Notes: a model not told the origin generated them from the letters alone. 64,000 bases of DNA from Medicago truncatula (GCF_003473485.1 NC_053042.1:42312762-42376761), one strand, 5' to 3'; positions 21,242 through 34,310 are shown, numbered from the stretch's first letter. Numbers and translations: made by a program.

Positions 21242-24200
21242 CTATACTGTTTTAGCACTAGTATGAAGTTGGACTAAGGAAGCATAAAATCCATCTTTAA
21301 CGTTAATAAGTGTTTCATGTCTTCCTTTTTCAACTATAACACCATTCTTGACAACAGCAATAACATCTGCATTTTTAATTGTAGACAAACGATGTGCCAC
21401 AACCACAGTGGTCCTATTTACCATTACTTTATCTAATGCATCTTGAACAACTCTCTCTGATTCTGCATCTAATGCACTTGTTGCCTCATCAAGTAACAAA
21501 ATCTTTGGACTTTTGATTATTGCACGTGCAATAGCCACCCTTTGTTTCTGCCCACCTGATAGTTGAGTTCCTCTCTCTCCCACTATTGTATCATAGCCCT
21601 GTTAAAGTCAAAACATTCCACCCAAAATTACACAATGTCAACAAGACATAAATACAATTAAGAAAAAACTAAATAAACATAGATTAGTCCATAAAATTGT
21701 AGCACATAATAGTTTTTTTTTTTTTTTTTTTTTGTACCTGTTGTAAGCCACTGATGAACCTATGAGCATTAGCCAATTCAGCAGCAGCAATGATTTCTGC
21801 CTCAGTTGCAATGCCACCTTTGCCATAAGCAATATTGGCACGAATAGTGTCATTGAATAAGACTGGTTCTTGGCTTACAAGACCCATTTGCTGCCTTAAC
21901 CACTTTAACTGTAACTGACGAATTTCTATCCCATCAAGTGTGATTTCACCTGAATCAGGATCATAAAATCTTTGCAACAAAGCAATCACAGTCGATTTCC
22001 CACTTCCACTTTCACCGACAAGTGCTACCGTCTGCAACAAACAATTTTGACAGTGTATTCATTAGTTGCTTGCTACACACGTTTTCATTTTCGCCGATAT
22101 AAGAACCACCAGGAATTACATTATGAAAGTTTTTGAAAATATAATATAAAAACTGATTCAATATTTCTAAAAAAATTGAAAAATGTCAAAACATTGTTTT
22201 TAATATTTTTCGAAAATGTGAGCCAAATGTAGATTGAAAATTGCAAAATATTATTAGAAAGTAATCGAGCCCTTACCTTGCCAGAGTGGATAGTCAAGTT
22301 GAGGTCTCGGAAAATCTGAATATCAGGCCGAGATGGATACTTAAAGCTTATATGGCGAAGCTCAATTTCGCCTTTAATGCTATCTAGAGTGGTACCAGAC
22401 TCTTCACTTGGATCAATCTTTGACTTCTTATCAATCATTCCAAATATAGAAGCAGTAGCTGACTTTGCTTTACTGGAGTCAGGAGCAAAGGAACTTGACT
22501 GTGAAATACCAATAGCTGCCATAGTTAACGCGAAGAAAACCTACAAAACACCAAGAAAAAAAATATACATTTTTAAGAGACTTGATTTGATTATAATGTC
22601 TTATTCTTGCACCTTTTCACAAAAGTTGATCGTAATGAAAGTTACTGGTAGGAAAGATTTAGTACCCGGAAAACATCTGAAAAAGTTGTATTCCCAGCTT
22701 TCACAAGTCTAGCTCCTGCGTAGAAACTGGTTGCATAGACACTAAACAATAAGAAAAATGAAACACCGAATCCTGATCCACTGATTATCCCTTGCCTTAT
22801 TCCTGTTTTCATGGGACCTTCACATTTCTTCCTATATAGTTCCATAACCTTATCTTCTGCACAGAAAGAAGCCACAGTTCTTATGCTTCCAACTGCATCA
22901 TTCGCAACTTGACTAGCCTCCTCGTACATCATCTGCACCAATTCAAATCACATTACTACAGTTGTACTTGTAACATAAGCTAGACCAGACCTTAAAAATT
23001 GGCCAATGACAAGTAATAGGTCAGATTTGTGCCTAAATTTTTGGAAGTAAATTAGGTACAGACCTTACAAAGCCTAACCTGACTTACTCTCATCCCTAAT
23101 TACTACATTGAGAATTTTTCTCATAATAATCTAAACCATGCAGTTATTAATTACAAATAATGTCATAAAAGTAACCAACCTTTGCGTCTCCGCTGAATCC
23201 CTTCATGAACTTCATTTGAACATATCCATTTAATCCAATAAGAGGAATCAACACAAGAATAATCAGCGCCAGCTGCCAGCTCGCAATGAAAGCAATAATC
23301 AAACCAGCCAATGCAGATGCCAAATTCTGAACCAACAGTCCAAGTGCATCGCCAACAAGGGCACGTACGGAAGCAGCATCTGCCGAGAGCCTTGCACCAA
23401 CTGCGCCACTCGAGTTTTCAGGCTCATCGAACCAACCAACCTCCATATTCACAACCTTCTCAAAACATAGTAGCCTGATCCGTTGGATTAACTTGCATCC
23501 AGCCACAGAGAAAAAGTAACCTCTCGCTGGAATCACCACCAATGATGCAAGACCAAGGAGCATAAACATTATCGCCCAAAACTTGGAGTCCTTCTTCATC
23601 TCATCAAACGGTTCATAAAATGTTTTGATGACACTGGAGATCAAAACGCCGAATATTGGAAGTATGACACCGTTAGCTATGGCAGCTAAACTTCCAATAA
23701 GAAGAACGGGAATCTCTGGCTTGTTAAGGGAAGCAAGGCGTCTCAGCGGAACTTCTTGTTCTTTTTCTTTGGTTGGAACTTTTTCAAGGTCAGGATCGGC
23801 GACATTAACTCCTGTTGGTAAACCGAACGAAACCGAAAATGAATGGCGACTACTATTCCCTATAGATGATCCCCTACTTATAGATCTTTGAAGCGACTTC
23901 CTTTGACTTGACTGTCTAAAAGACTCTGCAGAAAGTTCTCTCTTACCGTGATGGTCTGTAGTTTCTTCTGATTCCTTGTTTACTTCTTGTAACCGTATGA
24001 GCTGTGAATAAGCTCCTTCAGGATCCTTCAGTAATTCAGAGTGTGTTCCTGATCAGCGTACAAACAAAGTTATCAAATAAGAACATATATAAACAAGGTT
24101 TTTGTAATTTGAATACAACTCTTTGCATATTAGATGTAAAAACTTGCAATACTAGTTAGTTAAATATTAATAATGCATGAAAACATTATTTGAATATTTG

Positions 24201-27011
24201 TGGTACCTTTCTCAACCATTTTCCCTCTATGGATTACAGCAATCATGTCAGCATTCCTCACTGTGCTTAAGCGATGTGCAACGACAACTGTGGTTCTGTT
24301 GACCATGATTCTATCCAGAGCCTCTTGCACCACCCTTTCAGATTCTGCATCAAGTGCACTTGTAGCTTCATCAAGAAGTAGAATTCTTGGATTCTTAAGG
24401 ATTGCTCTTGCAATCGCAATGCGCTGCTTCTGTCCACCAGACAGTTGAGTTCCATGGTCACCAACCATTGTGTCCAATCCCTGTATTCAAAAGTTCAACA
24501 TTATGCATCCAAAAATATCAAATAGCATTGACTTCGAAATTGAAGTACAGTACTACTTTTATTAGAGATAAAATTAATTATTAGTTAATTAGGCTAGTTA
24601 TCCTCGCTATCTTCTTCATTTTCATTTGGACTCATGTATAAATAGACTCTTTTGTATTCATTACTGGTTAGTTTGATCAAGTTATTTAATAAATGAGTTA
24701 TTTTAGTAATATGGCACCAGAGGTTGGTTGGAATCAAGAACCTGTGGAAGTTTATCAATGAATTTGGCGGCGTTTGCAAGTTCGGATGCAGATCTTATTT
24801 CTTCAATTGTTGCTCCATCTTTACCATATGCAATGTTATCCTTAATGCTGGATGCAAATAACACTGGCTCCTGGCTGACAAGACCAATTTTCCCTCTGAT
24901 CCACCTAAGCTGAAGTTCTTTCATGTTAATTCCATCGATAAGTACTTCACCGGCCTGTGGATCATAGAATCTTTCTACCAAACTAATAACTGTGGACTTT
25001 CCACTTCCACTTTGTCCAACCAATGCCGCGGTTGTTCCGCTTGATATATGAAGAGAGAATCCATTGAATATCAGCTCCTCAGGTCTTGCCGGATAACTGA
25101 AATAAACTTCTTTCAACTCTATCTCACCTTGAATATCCTCTAATATTTTTCCATTTGGATCATAAGCATCTATCTCTGGCCTCCTTTTAATTGTCTCAAA
25201 CATTTTGTAAGCCGCCGCCTGACCCGCCGCAAAAGCACTCATACTTGGTGATGCCTGGCCAAGAGACCTAAAAATACACATATCCATAAGATATATATTT
25301 TTTAATCTAAATAAGGAACTTTCAAACTTTATTGGCAAGGATATTCATAAAAATGATGGTTACTTACATGGAAGCTGTTAACACGGCGATAATCACATTA
25401 ATCACGGTGCCACCATTATATCCTTTTTCAATGATCATCTTTGCACCAAACCATACTGCCAAAGCATAACCACAGAAAATAACAAACATAACTGTGCCTA
25501 GTCCTGCTCCAGCTATAGTACCTTCAAAAACTCCTGATTTGTAAGCATCTACAAGAAATTTGCTATAACTAGATACTGCTTGCTTTTCCCCAGTAAAGGA
25601 TGCAACCTGAAAATATACACAAGACACAATTAAAATACATGGTATCATAGCACTGACACACATAAGCAGCATGAAGAAAAGCAATCAACTAAGTCTATGT
25701 TTGGATGTTCTTGAGTATAATTAATTTTTATTACAAAATTGATTCTAACTTTAAGCTATTGGTAGTTTTTACGTCTAAAATTGATTTTTAACCTTTAATT
25801 TATTATCAACATGAATGTATCCAAATATAAACAATTTTTAATTCAACTCACTTTTAGCTATATTTAATTTTACCGAATCAAACACACACCAAGAAGTTAT
25901 AGAATTTCAAAGACTTATTTCTAACAGCATACCGTTCTTATTGAGCCAATGGTCTGTTCAACAACATGTGCAGCTTTTGCATAAGCAGTTTGACCTTTAG
26001 AAGCCATTCTGCCTATGATAACAGCCATGGCAGCACCTGACACAACAAGAAATGGAAGTGTTGACATCATAACAACAGTAAGAAGCCACCCTTTTGTAAA
26101 TGCTATCACAAAACCCCCAATAAATGTTGCTATTAGCTGCAGAAACTTCCCAACCTGTTTTTTCAAACACAAAATTAAACCTTCAAATTAAGTAAATTAA
26201 ATTCAAACCAACTTTTTACTCCAAAATCTTACTAATTTTCATACCTTCTCACCCATGGCATCTTGAATAAGAACAGTATCACCAGACATTCTTCCTACAA
26301 CTTCTCCTGTGTTTGTTTCTTTATCAAAGAAAGTAACATCTTGTCTTAATATTGTTTTCAAATACAATCCTCTTATTCTTGCAGCTTGTCTTTCTCCTGT
26401 TACCATCCAACAACTCACCTCTGAAAATACAAACAATTATCATAAGTTTAGTGTCTTTTCTTCATATACAAAAAAATTCATCATCTTAAATTAATTACAA
26501 AATACTATACTTACGGAGAAATGCTGCCACCCCAGATCCTACTGCCAAATATACAAATTTCAAAGACACCTGTAATCAATTTTATCATCATTTAACAGAA
26601 TATTAGTAACACTAAACAAGGATTAATAGTAATAATAAAGAAAAATGTTATTGATTAATTATTGTGGCATGGTATTTATGATACCTTGGACACTTGTTCT
26701 ACAACATCGGTGGTGTTACTTTGGTTACTACCAAAACTATCAATCATTTGACCGAACAATAATGTCATAAGAGGTAAACCCAAACCGTTTCCAATAGCAC
26801 CGATAGTACCAACAATCATTAATAAAATGTCAGTAGAATCTGCAAAAGTGAATAGTTTGTGAAATGGAACTGTCTCTTGTTTTTCTTTTGTTTTGTCCTT
26901 TTCGCCGTTTGTAACAACATTTGTACTACTTGTTTCTGTTGAATTTTTCTCTGACGTTGTTGCTTCATCATGATTATTCTCTATCTCATCAACCCCATTC
27001 ACCTTACCCAT
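21242..27011 (-). CDS. ABCB: Full-length ABCB (MDR/P-glycoprotein) transporter, tandem copy A
   Basis: Plasma-membrane ABC exporter; plant relatives of the ABCB4/ABCB11/ABCB21 group move auxin and other organic solutes. Coding exons: 26685-27011, 26515-26569, 26245-26420, 25933-26154, 25368-25606, 24742-25267, 24207-24480, 23180-24048, 22666-22932, 22277-22540, 21738-22031, 21242-21598, giving 1289 residues, the usual size. Order is TMD1, NBD1, linker, TMD2, NBD2. NBD1 has Walker [10 protein letters not shown] (424-432), signature LSGGQKQR (from 528), Walker B ILLLDEA and an H-loop VAHRLS. NBD2 repeats all four (GESGSGKST near 1079, LSGGQKQR near 1184). The linker is Ser/Arg rich ([14 protein letters not shown]), a likely phosphorylation region. 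All frames join without error. A 5' UTR intron is likely. Substrate is not readable from sequence. Confidence 0.95.
24545..24735 (+). mobile_element. LTR-retroelement remnant in ABCB A intron 6
   Basis: Read on the plus strand: a TATAAATAGACTC core, an AATAAAT signal, then TGGCACCAGAGG at 24712-24723, a decayed form of the TGGTATCAGAGC primer-binding site. The aligned region of copy B (43465-43640) has the better form TGGTATCAAAGCC. No internal domain remains. It lies beside the exon 6 donor. Confidence 0.55.
25695..25889. mobile_element. MITE in ABCB A intron 4
   Basis: Ends TATGTTTGGATG and GAATCAAACACACA are inverted, and internal AAAATTGATTCTAA / TTTAATTTTACC blocks are AT-rich. The same intron of copy B carries a related element at 44669-44810 with conserved sequence on its outer side (AGAAGTTAT), so both descend from one insertion. 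Confidence 0.55.
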
Positions 27012-27019
27012 CTTAGACC

Positions 27020-27901
27020 ACTGTTCAACTATTGAAAAACAAAATAACAATACATAAAATTATTTACAAAACTCAAAGAATCACACACAATATAAATAGT
27101 CTAAATACAAAGTTTATGTTTTCTTTTATTGGATAAAACTAAATTTGAAATGAAAAAGAGAACTGGTTTTAAAGCTAATCAAAGTTAAAGGTCAGAGTTG
27201 TCATTTTCAAAGATGGACCAAACGTTTCTTCATTAAATGTGAATGAAACTTGGGGGCTTAGAAACGTGAAGGAACAAAAAAGTGGATTTGATAGCTACTA
27301 AAACTAAACTGCAACGTGTTCTTATTAAGTGTTTTCAAACTAACTAAGATTCGTTCACAAGCATCTTATGAACATGTATTTTGGTTTCTTAACTTGGATT
27401 TATCCAAAAAAACAGCTACAAATGTGAACACATTCAAAACTATAGCAAATAAATATGAACACGTAAATACACGCTTGAATCAGCTGATCCAAAACAAGAA
27501 AGTTAGGATTAGAAACATGTTTTTATTTTTGTTTCTTATCACACCACATAAAGAAAGAAAGAAGAATATGTATGTAGTAAAGTGAAAGTAGAAAAATGTT
27601 GCATTTCTTGAAAAAGGAGATAAAAATTTGATAAAATTAAAATACTACTACCAACTTTATAGAACTTGAATCCATGAGAGATTAAAGAAATATATACATA
27701 TTGAAATGGTCATGATTAATGAATAAGAACATACCTGTTTGAAGAGACGCAGAAAAAAGGAATATTGTGTCAAATTAGAGAATGATAAAAGTGGGTGATA
27801 TCATTCGAGATTTTAAGTGATGGGTTGAAAGAAAAAAAAGGGTACAAACTACAATACGAGATCTCAGTTTGTAAGATTATACGCTAAAAATAGTATATAT
27901 A
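27020..27901 (-). promoter_or_regulatory. ABCB A 5' UTR intron and TATA box
   Basis: On the minus strand a leader exon ends TTCAAACAG followed by GTATGTTC near 27736. The acceptor TTTTTCAATAG lies at about 27032, 20 bases before the start codon, implying an intron of about 0.7 kb in the 5' UTR. A TATATATA-type box is at 27893-27901, so transcription would start near 27865. Inferred from signals only. Confidence 0.55.
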
Positions 27902-28841
27902 AGGAGTATAGTACTGTTTGAATGGGAATGCTAAGCTAGAGTGAATATTATATTTGACTTTGCTATTGCTTAAAGCGCAAGTATCTAATTCTATATATGT
28001 GGTAGGGTACTACTACTAACTAAGGTAAGGCATTGATTTATTTTGTGGAATGGTGCATGTACATTCATTCGTCATTGATGACTTCTCTTAGTTCTATTGC
28101 ATTTTTATATGAAAATTAGATTTGATATTTAGAGTATGATATTGTAAACTATTACATGTCTGTGTGTACACACTCTGATTTTACACACCTTTATACATTC
28201 ATTATTATAAATTATTAGTTTTTAAAAGACTTGCTTATATAAAAATATGTTGACTTTTTAAAAATTAGTAATGAAACATTTCATCGTATGTTGCCTTGTT
28301 TAATTAGTTAATATATTTTCTATGCATTTAATTTCTTTGTTAAAAAGAATATCTTATGAGATTTAAAAAAAAATAAAAATATCTTATAATAATATCTTAT
28401 GACATTTATAATAGTGGATGATTCACCTATTTTACGTCATTATACTTGTAAAAAAATGGGTACTTACTTCTTGTAGAGAATGATGGTTATAAAAGCAAAA
28501 AAATAGATTTTTTTTAAGTGATGGATTGGAGAAATTCAATGATATTTTTAAGCAACAAAATGAATATATTAAAGTACAATAATATACTCTTAAAAAAATG
28601 TACAATAATATATTAAAAGCCCGACTTGTAAGCCAATCTTTATAAGTGTTTTTTTTTTTTTTAGCTTTAAGGTATTCTCCGTCTTGGATTTGGGGCATCA
28701 TCCCCACATCCTAAAATTTTATTATAACTCTTTATAAAATAAGTGATTTTGAATGGTATTTTTAGGTAAGAAATTGGGACTCGCTTAAACATTCAAAATA
28801 AGGAAGATCGAATTACACACAAAAAGTTACACTGATAGATA
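27902..28841. other. Intergenic upstream of ABCB A
   Basis: Promoter-distal AT-rich sequence. Many poly-A/T runs; no gene, tRNA or transposon end recognised. Confidence 0.5.
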
Positions 28842-28871
28842 AATCATTTAATTGAAAGTTATCATATAGAT

Positions 28872-28927
<56 letters not shown>

Positions 28928-29062
28928 AACATTAATCTACAATCATTTTCTAGATCATCAAGATTAACGGCTATAGTGTAATTGGTTATAATATAAATTT
29001 ATAAATTAATGTCAATTTATAGATATGATCTGTATGATTAACTTTCAATTCAATGGTTAATT
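28842..29062. mobile_element. Foldback element with a TA-microsatellite core
   Basis: AATCATTTAATTGAAAGTTA (28842 onwards) is mirrored by TAACTTTCAATTCAATGG (about 29039-29056). Between them lies (TA) repeated about 24 times at 28874-28922. A second TA run is at 29131-29153. Non-coding. Confidence 0.6.
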
Positions 29063-29809
29063 TTGAAAAATATTTCCCATTGTAATGTTATTAAATATAA
29101 GTATAACTATTGTTGTAATTTCATCCTTTCATATATATATATATATATATATATGCTTGTAAAAAGAAATCAATGAAATTTCATAAAAAGTTGTATATAT
29201 CCTGTCACAGCTCACAGCTGTTCCTGCTGTTTGTGTTTCCACGTGAAATTTTGGTCAAACAATCTCCAATAATTTATCTACTTTTTTGACAACCTTTTCT
29301 TTTTATAATAATCAAAATAAAATCTCATTTATACTACTACGCCCCTTAACTGCGTATCTTCTTTGTTTATTTTTGAAGGGAACTGCATGTCTTCTTGATC
29401 AGTACAATTATTTATTTTGACAAAAGTGCGAATCTTTATTTATTTAATTAAGGCAATTTCAAGGCGGGTTCTTTGAGCTAGGACTGCGTGTTTTCCTTAA
29501 CATTAGAAACATTAAGGCTGCGTTTGATTCGCAAGAAAGATTAAGGATGGATAGGCTATGGACAGAAAATACGTTAACCAAGAAAGTTTTCATAGTTTGT
29601 TTCAAAGGAAAGAAAGAATTACGGGACCCACCTATTGGAAATGTTTCCGCCAACTACTGCGCGGAAAAGTGGGAAAGGATTGGTTTTCCATCTTTACCCT
29701 ATAAATAGGCAAATTCTATCGTACACTCAATATGATGATATTATATTTATCTCTCGAAAAAAGTACTGCATAATATTATACTATATGATATCATATCTGC
29801 AACTATATA
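29063..29809. other. Intergenic spacer
   Basis: AT-rich. A single element-like end (GGCTGCGTTTGATTCGCAAG at about 29517) has no partner that I can find. No gene recognised. Confidence 0.45.
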
Positions 29810-29950
29810 CCCCTCCATTTTAAAATGAGTGTCGCTTTAGCCAATTATATACAGATTAAGAAATGAAATAAAGTAGTCAAATGTCGCAGCAATTTTACTA
29901 AATTATCCTAATCAACTATTGGTTTGTTTTTCATTAAAGAAAAAATAATA

Positions 29951-30406
29951 CTACCTCCGTCCCTAATTATAGGGCCTTTTTGAAAAAATAACGGGAATTA
30001 AGATAGTAGATATTTATATTAAATATGTTTGTAATTAATATTGTTTTTATAATTTTATCCTTTAAGAGGGAGATGATTTATGTTTTCAACATGTTATTTA
30101 TTGCTGATTGAAGAAAAAGATGTATAATTAATAGGGGTATGCATGTAAAGAAATAATTAATGTAGTTGAAAATAGCAAAGCGATCTTATAAAAAGGGACA
30201 AAAAAAATTCTCAAAAGGGTCTTATAACACTACTAGAAAAAGTAAAATTAGGGAGGGAAATAAGTGACGGAAAAAATAAAATTCCTCACAAATTCCTTAG
30301 TCGCAAAATTTAGTGATGGAATTAGAGAGAGATTTCACGTTTTCCCTCTCTAAATTTCCCTCACTAATTTTTACTTTTTTAGTAGTGTAATTAGGGACGG
30401 AGGTAG
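29951..30406. mobile_element. Middle Stowaway-type MITE of the nest
   Basis: The left end CTACCTCCGTCCCTAATTAT pairs with the right end, which reads GGGACGGAGGTAG, with TA on both sides (29949-29950 and 30407-30408). Its right inverted repeat is interrupted by the 160-bp CACTA-like element. Removing that insert restores a continuous match (TTATAA joined to TTAGGGACGG). Confidence 0.8.
30228..30387. mobile_element. Inner CACTA-type MITE of the nest
   Basis: 160 bp starting CACTACTAGAAAAAGTAAAA and ending in the inverse, TTTTACTTTTTTAGTAGTG. TAA is duplicated on both sides (30225-30227 and 30388-30390). CACTA ends with a 3-bp target duplication define the En/Spm superfamily. An inner inverted pair (TTAGGGAGGGAAA / TTTCCCTCACTAA) makes most of it a hairpin. 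Youngest of the three insertions. Confidence 0.85.
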
Positions 30407-30549
30407 TACTTTGAAAGTAGTGTAACATAGTATCAATTGAAGGGCATAATTGAAAAGAAAAAATTATTATTGCATTGGAAACTGAAAATGACATTCATTT
30501 TGAAACAATTTTTTTGACTAAAACGACGCTCATTTTGAAACGGAGGGAG

Positions 30550-31656
30550 TAACATATTTACAACTAAATATTAATTCTCATGTATATATTAACATTACAC
30601 ATAAATTTTTATTTATTAATATGTAAATATAATCATATTATATTAAATAAATAATAAATACATTAACTCATTTTATCATAAAGATATTTTTGTCATTTAC
30701 TAGATATACATCTCTTTTTCTTTTTACTTTTTCACTTATTCTAAACAGCCCAAAAATCATCTTACTTTCCTTTCACTTTCTAATTCACTTTCATTTCTTT
30801 CATCATTCTTTCCTTATTCTTTCTTTCCTCTCACCATCCAAACATACCCTAAATAAATATCCAATTTGTAAAAAAAATAATAATTTAAATAAGTATCCAA
30901 AAACGTTTAGATGAGTAGTTGACGAGAGTGTCTTCTATTTTAAATTAGGTTTTGAATTTGAATCTAACTTTGAGCATGCAGTAAAGTTAAATATTTTAAA
31001 AAAAATTCTCTCATTTAGGTCCAACAAAACTTAAAGAAATAATATTGGTAGTTGTGTGCGAGGAACATATCTAATTTAAAAAAAAATAAAAAAATTGAGA
31101 CACTGAAATTTGATTGATCAAACTTCATGGTATATAAGAATTATTTACCTTTAAAAACAAAAAATGTATAAAACTGCATATTATTGAATGTTTTAGATAT
31201 CCTGCCTCGTGAAAGTAAATTGGAAGAGCGTACAAGACAAATTAAAACAAGACAAAGTGACCATCTATGCATAAACGACGACATTTCAATCTCCTGAGAG
31301 TCTATTTTTACTATTATTATTAAATCTCATTGTATTTCATTTAATTCAGTAATAACACTAAATGATCTAACGGTATAAACAACATTATAAATGTTGCAAG
31401 ACATATATCATTTCATTTTCCTTCAAAAAAAAAATATCATTTCATTTGTACACCGTAGGCTTAACCATAACTCATTCAAAATATCACCATGATTATGCGA
31501 ACTTTCTAAACATGACTAAGCACAAATTAAATCCCCCTTACCTAAAAGAAGGTTTATTGTGCCAATTACGTGATGTTGTCGGCCATTATTTGACAGCACA
31601 TCACCAAAATGGAGTAATTTTTTTTTTGTTTGAGGGAACCAAAATGCAATACTACT
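30550..31656. other. Intergenic spacer between nested MITEs and LINE
   Basis: AT-rich, pyrimidine-rich around 30690-30850 (TTTCTTTCATCATTCTTTCC type). No gene or RNA recognised. Confidence 0.5.
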
Positions 31657-33592
31657 TTTTTTTGAGAGAAAGTAACTTATATCATTTTATTAAAGATCAA
31701 ATCAGTAATACATGCAGGAATATCATCAAAGACATGTAAGCTAGTATTAGATGTGGCTACCCTAGCTAGTGTATGTGCAACCTCATTCGCTTGCCTCATA
31801 ATAAACTCGACATGAGAGTTTGTTAAGTAAGTATTAGAAAAGTAAATACTGCTGTCCATAATAGAGCCAAATTCGGTAGCATCTCCACGACCTTTGTTGA
31901 AATAATCAGCTACTCTGTTAGAGTCAACTTCAAAATCAACATTTGTAAGTTGAAGTTCTTGTATCCACCGAATTGCGTGGTGTAGACCCATGGCCTCCCC
32001 TACATCAATAGAACAGACTGGAGAGAAAAACATGGTTTTAGACCGGACATGATTCCCATCAGAATCACGGATGCACATCCCAAAACCTGCTTTGTTGGAG
32101 TTGTTTGGAAAGGATGCATCAACATTGCATTTATATCTGCCAATACTGAGCTTCCTCCATCGAACATTCGTGTCCCCATTTTGCTGAGGAGCATTCAGTG
32201 TGGAAACTGAATTGTCATGCCTTAAAAGGGATTTTTTGCGATTAGCACTTCGCCAGCCTTCTAGAAGATGTTTTGCTCTTTTCAAAATGGTGAAAGTCGA
32301 GTCCGACACTTGTTGCCAAAGCTTCATGTTCCTGGCTTTCCATATACTCCACATTATGGTAACAATATTCTCATTTTGAGCTGCAGATAAGCTTTGTAAT
32401 AAATTGAAAATAATATCAGGAGCATTATCAAATTGGTGAATAGATGAGGCAATCAAATGCCAAAGATTTGCAGTCTGCCATATATTAACTATTATCGGGC
32501 AATGAAACAGCAAATGGTAACTATCTTCATGGGGGTCATCACACCTGACACATTCTGAGGGGCAGTTAACACCTCTGCTTCGTAGTTTCACACGAGTTGG
32601 AAAACAATCTCTACAGATTCTCCATACCAAATTCTTGACTTTGGGGGGGACTTTTAGTCTCCAGATGCCACTTCAATACCCTGGTTTGCGCAAATGGTCA
32701 TTGTTGATGACTTCTTCTATGCATATACGATATGCACTTCTCACAGAATAATGGCCATTTTTCTCCGCCTTCCAAATCAGTTTATCCCTCTCGACCTGAT
32801 GGTGCAGAGGAGTATTCAGGATGTTTTGGGCCGTTTCTACTGCAAAAAGTTGACGGACCAATGGTTCATTCCAAACTTTGCGCTCTTGGTCAATTAGAGC
32901 CAACTGAATATGGTTGAAGGGCCAACATATCATCACCAACGGGTGGAATACTGGAACCTGAGCCAATCCATGGCTCGCTAATGATGGGAATATCGAATCC
33001 CGCACCAATTTTCCAACGAGCTCCTTGTCTAACCACCACTTTGGCGCTGAGAATACTTCGCCAAACAAAACTAGGGTTATGTCCCAGCTTAGCATCTAGA
33101 AAATTACTATTTGGGTAATACCTAGCTTTGAAAATTTTTGAGACAAGACTATCCGGTTTAGTTTGTAGTTGCCACCCTTGTTTACCAAGCATCGCCACAT
33201 TAAAAGCTACGAAATCCTTAAAACCCATACCTCCATCATTTTTGTGAACAGAAAGTTTTTCCCAAGAAAGCCAATTCAAGCCTCTATTGCTTGAGCCACC
33301 ATGGCCCCACCAAAAAGAATTCATCATCTCTATTTCATCCAGGAGAGTATTGGATAGTCTGAAAATGCTCATAACATAGGAAGGAATAGCTTGAAGCACA
33401 TATTTGATCATGACCTCTCGACCTGCTTTGGACAAACATTTACTACTCCAACTGCTAATTTTTTGCCATACTCTATCCTTGATAAAACTAAAAGTTGCCT
33501 TTTTGCTACGCCCTACCATGGAAGGTAAACCAAGATATTTACCAGTCCCTAAGACCGCTCTAACCCCCAATATGTTAGTAATGGATTGAACT
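31657..33592 (-). pseudogene. 5'-truncated, disabled LINE (RT C-terminus, zf-RVT, RNase H)
   Basis: Minus-strand order: reverse-transcriptase C-terminal part (GTGKYLGLPSMVGRSKK, MNSFWWGHGG, GGMGFKDFVAFN), then the zf-RVT block (MVWRICRDCFPTR, CVRCDDPHEDSYHLLFHCP). An RNase H-like domain follows (KCNVDASFPN, GMCIRDSDG, EVDSNRVADY, RQANEVAHTLAR). The 3' end has a short poly-A near 31657. A frame change near 32930 and a TGA at about 32673, where the family has Trp, destroy the frame. The start cuts into the reverse transcriptase; endonuclease and ORF1 are absent. It sits between the two ABCB genes, antisense to the window. The relic at 61.8-62.1 kb is the same family. Confidence 0.85.
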
Positions 33593-34310
33593 ATTTAAAA
33601 AAAAAAAAAAAACGAAGAAAAAACAATGTCCTAATCAAGATTTAACTATTTTTTTTTTAATTTGGTCAAGACGTGTCATAAACTTGAACATGACATCAAC
33701 TTTATTTATCGTTTTAAATCATTAATTTTTACAACCGTTAATTTTTTTCACCCATATGACCCGATTACCATGATTGAATTCTCAACTGTTTTAACCTAAA
33801 CATTAATGAGTTTTTTTTTTTTGAGGGAAAACGTTAATGAGTTGTAGGTCGAAGATTTAATAGTGACAGAGAGAAAAAAAAAATTACCGACTTCTTTAAA
33901 AAATATACATTGAGAGTCTTATTGTTTTTGTTTACATGAAAGAAGATAAAGTCTAAACAGACAACTTTTTTTATAGCTATCATGACTGGTGGATGAAACC
34001 GCTCCATTGCATGGACGTCCACTTGTAATTTTGTCTGTTTGTGATCTTTCATTGGTGCTTTGCTATGGCTAGCATCGTTTCTTTGTAAATACTCTTAAGT
34101 GATTATTCTCTTTTGCACGCCTTGTGCGGGATAACTGGTGCAGTTTTATATACATCATTTTTGTTTGTTAAAAAAAAAAAAGATAAAAAAAAAACGAAGA
34201 AAAAACAATGCCCTAATCAAAGACACTCTTATAGCATATTTATGAATAGCAATTGTATTTTATGAAATATATATGTATACTCACAACAATAGATTCGTAA
34301 GTGACATTAA
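33593..34310. other. Spacer with a duplicated A-rich block
   Basis: AACGAAGAAAAAACAATG followed by CCTAATCAA occurs at about 33612 and about 34192, each preceded by a long A-run. This suggests a local duplication or two insertion ends about 580 bases apart. No gene seen. Confidence 0.5.

Larger units (their letters stand above)
29810..30549. mobile_element. Outer Stowaway-type MITE of a triple nest
   Basis: The left end CCCCTCCATTTTAAAATGAG is mirrored by CTCATTTTGAAACGGAGGGAG on the right, bounded by TA (29808-29809 and 30550-30551). GTGTCGCTTTAG next to the left end matches the family at 608-873. It is split by a second Stowaway element at 29951-30406. Confidence 0.75.
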
